In this document: positions 52,560-53,296 of the stretch, one piece after another
How positions within the stretch are numbered: position 1 is the stretch's first letter
Layout: each line of letters begins with the position of its first letter
Source of the DNA: Pseudanabaena sp. SR411
Lineage (GTDB): Bacteria > Cyanobacteriota > Cyanobacteriia > Pseudanabaenales > Pseudanabaenaceae
Direction: 5' to 3'
NCBI RefSeq assembly: GCF_002251945.1
Contig: NZ_NDHW01000063.1
Span: 1 to 53,296, forward strand
DNA: 53,296 bases
Made by a program: the position numbers and the translations under genes
Notes under the pieces: generated by a model
What the model was told of the DNA's origin: nothing
The model's input: the letters and a program-made list of their open reading frames with translations, nothing else
Database searches by the model: none

Positions 52560-53174
52560 TTACCTAACTCCCAACAACTTATGAGTTTGGATACTCACAC
52601 GCCAATCTGGATGACTCAATACATATTGCAATACTAAATCCTTACTGCTAGCAGTTTCCCACTCAGCCTGTAAATATTTCACCATATGCGAAGGAACTCT
52701 TGCCGCATTCTGTTCAGCCCATAATAAATCCGATGCATCTTTGACCACAACCTTGAGTTCGCTGACATGTTCATAAATACTGGCATGGGGATGCTTAAAT
52801 TGCTTGGGTGAAAAGGTTACCCAGTCAAAAATACCACTAAAGGGATGTGAACCCGATGTCTCTAGATGGATTTGCAGCCCTTGAGCTTTTAGCTCGCGCG
52901 TCAAATCATTCAAATCATGCATCAATGGCTCACCGCCAGTAATTACAACCATTGCAGGTTTAGCATTTACAGCTTCATCTACCAGATCAGCGATCGCTAT
53001 TTCAGGATGTCTTTTCAAATTCCAAGAGATTTTGGTGTCACACCAAGGACAGCCGACATCACAACCCGCTAAGCGAATAAAGAAAGCATTCGTTCCCATC
53101 CATGCACCTTCTCCTTGCACAGAATGGAAAGTTTCAACGATAGGCAAGTGATTTAGACAATTAACTTTATCCAT
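52560..53174 (-). CDS. queE: 7-carboxy-7-deazaguanine synthase QueE
   Basis: This 204-residue radical SAM enzyme makes 7-carboxy-7-deazaguanine from 6-carboxytetrahydropterin. The cluster motif CDVGCPWC supplies Cys38, Cys42 and Cys45 (CxxxCxxC). [10 protein letters not shown] precedes it and the SAM-binding GGEPL lies near residue 78. Its ATG directly follows the stop of the upstream ArfB-like gene (TAA-ATG, no gap). queD and queF are not in the window. Confidence 0.95.
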   Translation of the reverse strand: MDKVNCLNHLPIVETFHSVQGEGAWMGTNAFFIRLAGCDVGCPWCDTKISWNLKRHPEIAIADLVDEAVNAKPAMVVITGGEPLMHDLNDLTRELKAQGLQIHLETSGSHPFSGIFDWVTFSPKQFKHPHASIYEHVSELKVVVKDASDLLWAEQNAARVPSHMVKYLQAEWETASSKDLVLQYVLSHPDWRVSIQTHKLLGVR

Positions 53175-53282
53175 TTACTCGGTAATATTTCCCCTTAAAG
53201 CCTTGATTGCACCACGCTTGGTTTTATCGTCAACACGTCGGGTTTGAGCGCTGCGTGAGGGCTTAGTGGGTTTGCGTTTTGT
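53175..53282 (-). CDS. arfB: C-terminal end of an ArfB-like peptidyl-tRNA hydrolase (partial)
   Basis: The minus-strand frame entering from the right edge encodes about 35 residues with RKPTKPSRSAQTRR and a basic KRGAIKALRGN segment, then TAA. The KRKPTKP-type basic tail is characteristic of ArfB/YaeJ, a codon-independent release factor that rescues stalled ribosomes. The catalytic GGQ domain would lie beyond the window. The bases after 53282 are adapter sequence. Confidence 0.72.
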   Translation of the reverse strand, partial: TKRKPTKPSRSAQTRRVDDKTKRGAIKALRGNITE

Positions 53283-53296
53283 AGATCGGAAGAGCG
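53283..53296. other. Illumina adapter remnant at the contig end
   Basis: The terminal 14 bases AGATCGGAAGAGCG equal the first bases of the common Illumina TruSeq adapter stem. They interrupt the ArfB-like reading frame and are not genomic. Confidence 0.9.

Overview
The window is cyanobacterial chromosome. The HIP1 octamer GCGATCGC is scattered through almost all of it, and the gene set includes a Psb28-type photosystem II factor, Vipp1/IM30, the bidirectional NAD-linked hydrogenase diaphorase (hoxEFU) and several cyanobacterial TPR-CHAT proteins. Codon use and the abundance of long perfect hairpins between genes would fit a Pseudanabaena-like filamentous lineage, but that placement is inference. 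The last 14 bases (53283-53296) equal the start of the standard Illumina adapter, so the window ends at a contig edge.

Layout. 1-7.7 kb: DUF2256 zinc ribbon, a secreted subtilisin-like protease with a membrane tail, two small proteins, mtnA (methionine salvage), a small protein plus a membrane HAMP adenylate cyclase, and der (ribosome assembly GTPase). 7.8-13.3 kb: minus-strand [NiFe]-hydrogenase maturation operon hoxW-hypA-hypB-hypF-hypC-hypD. 13.5-14.7 kb: pfkA. 15.1-18.3 kb: plus-strand hoxE-hoxF-psb28-hoxU. The catalytic subunits hoxY/hoxH and the maturation gene hypE are not in the window. 18.4-22.3 kb: an ABC exporter, a small conserved protein and a DUF815 AAA+ ATPase. 22.5-24.7 kb: an ECF42-type sigma factor operon (YCII protein, GST, sigma factor).

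24.7-37.4 kb is the accessory part. It holds a HIP1-free AT-rich pair of overlapping P-loop ATPases (25.1-28.8 kb) and a toxin-antitoxin island with several type II modules, broken genes and three copies of a ~90 bp direct repeat. After hisS, two small paralogous proteins and holB come a Uma2 nuclease that seems fused to a transposase-like remnant and another VapBC-like pair. 37.8-47.0 kb carries three tandem secreted TPR-CHAT (caspase-like) paralogues with 7, 16 and 12 forty-residue repeats. 47.0-53.3 kb: recJ, an acetyltransferase, a repeat-rich gap, vipp1, tRNA-Met(CAT), a hypothetical gene, queC-queE and the C-terminal end of an ArfB-like ribosome rescue factor.

Functionally, the hyp/hox blocks belong together: HypA/B deliver nickel, HypC/D/F build the Fe(CN)2CO centre, HoxW clips the large subunit, and HoxEFU links the hydrogenase to NAD(P)H and ferredoxin. 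The accessory region is where unknown biology is most likely: the ATPase pair, the CHAT triplet and the repeat-flanked toxin-antitoxin island.
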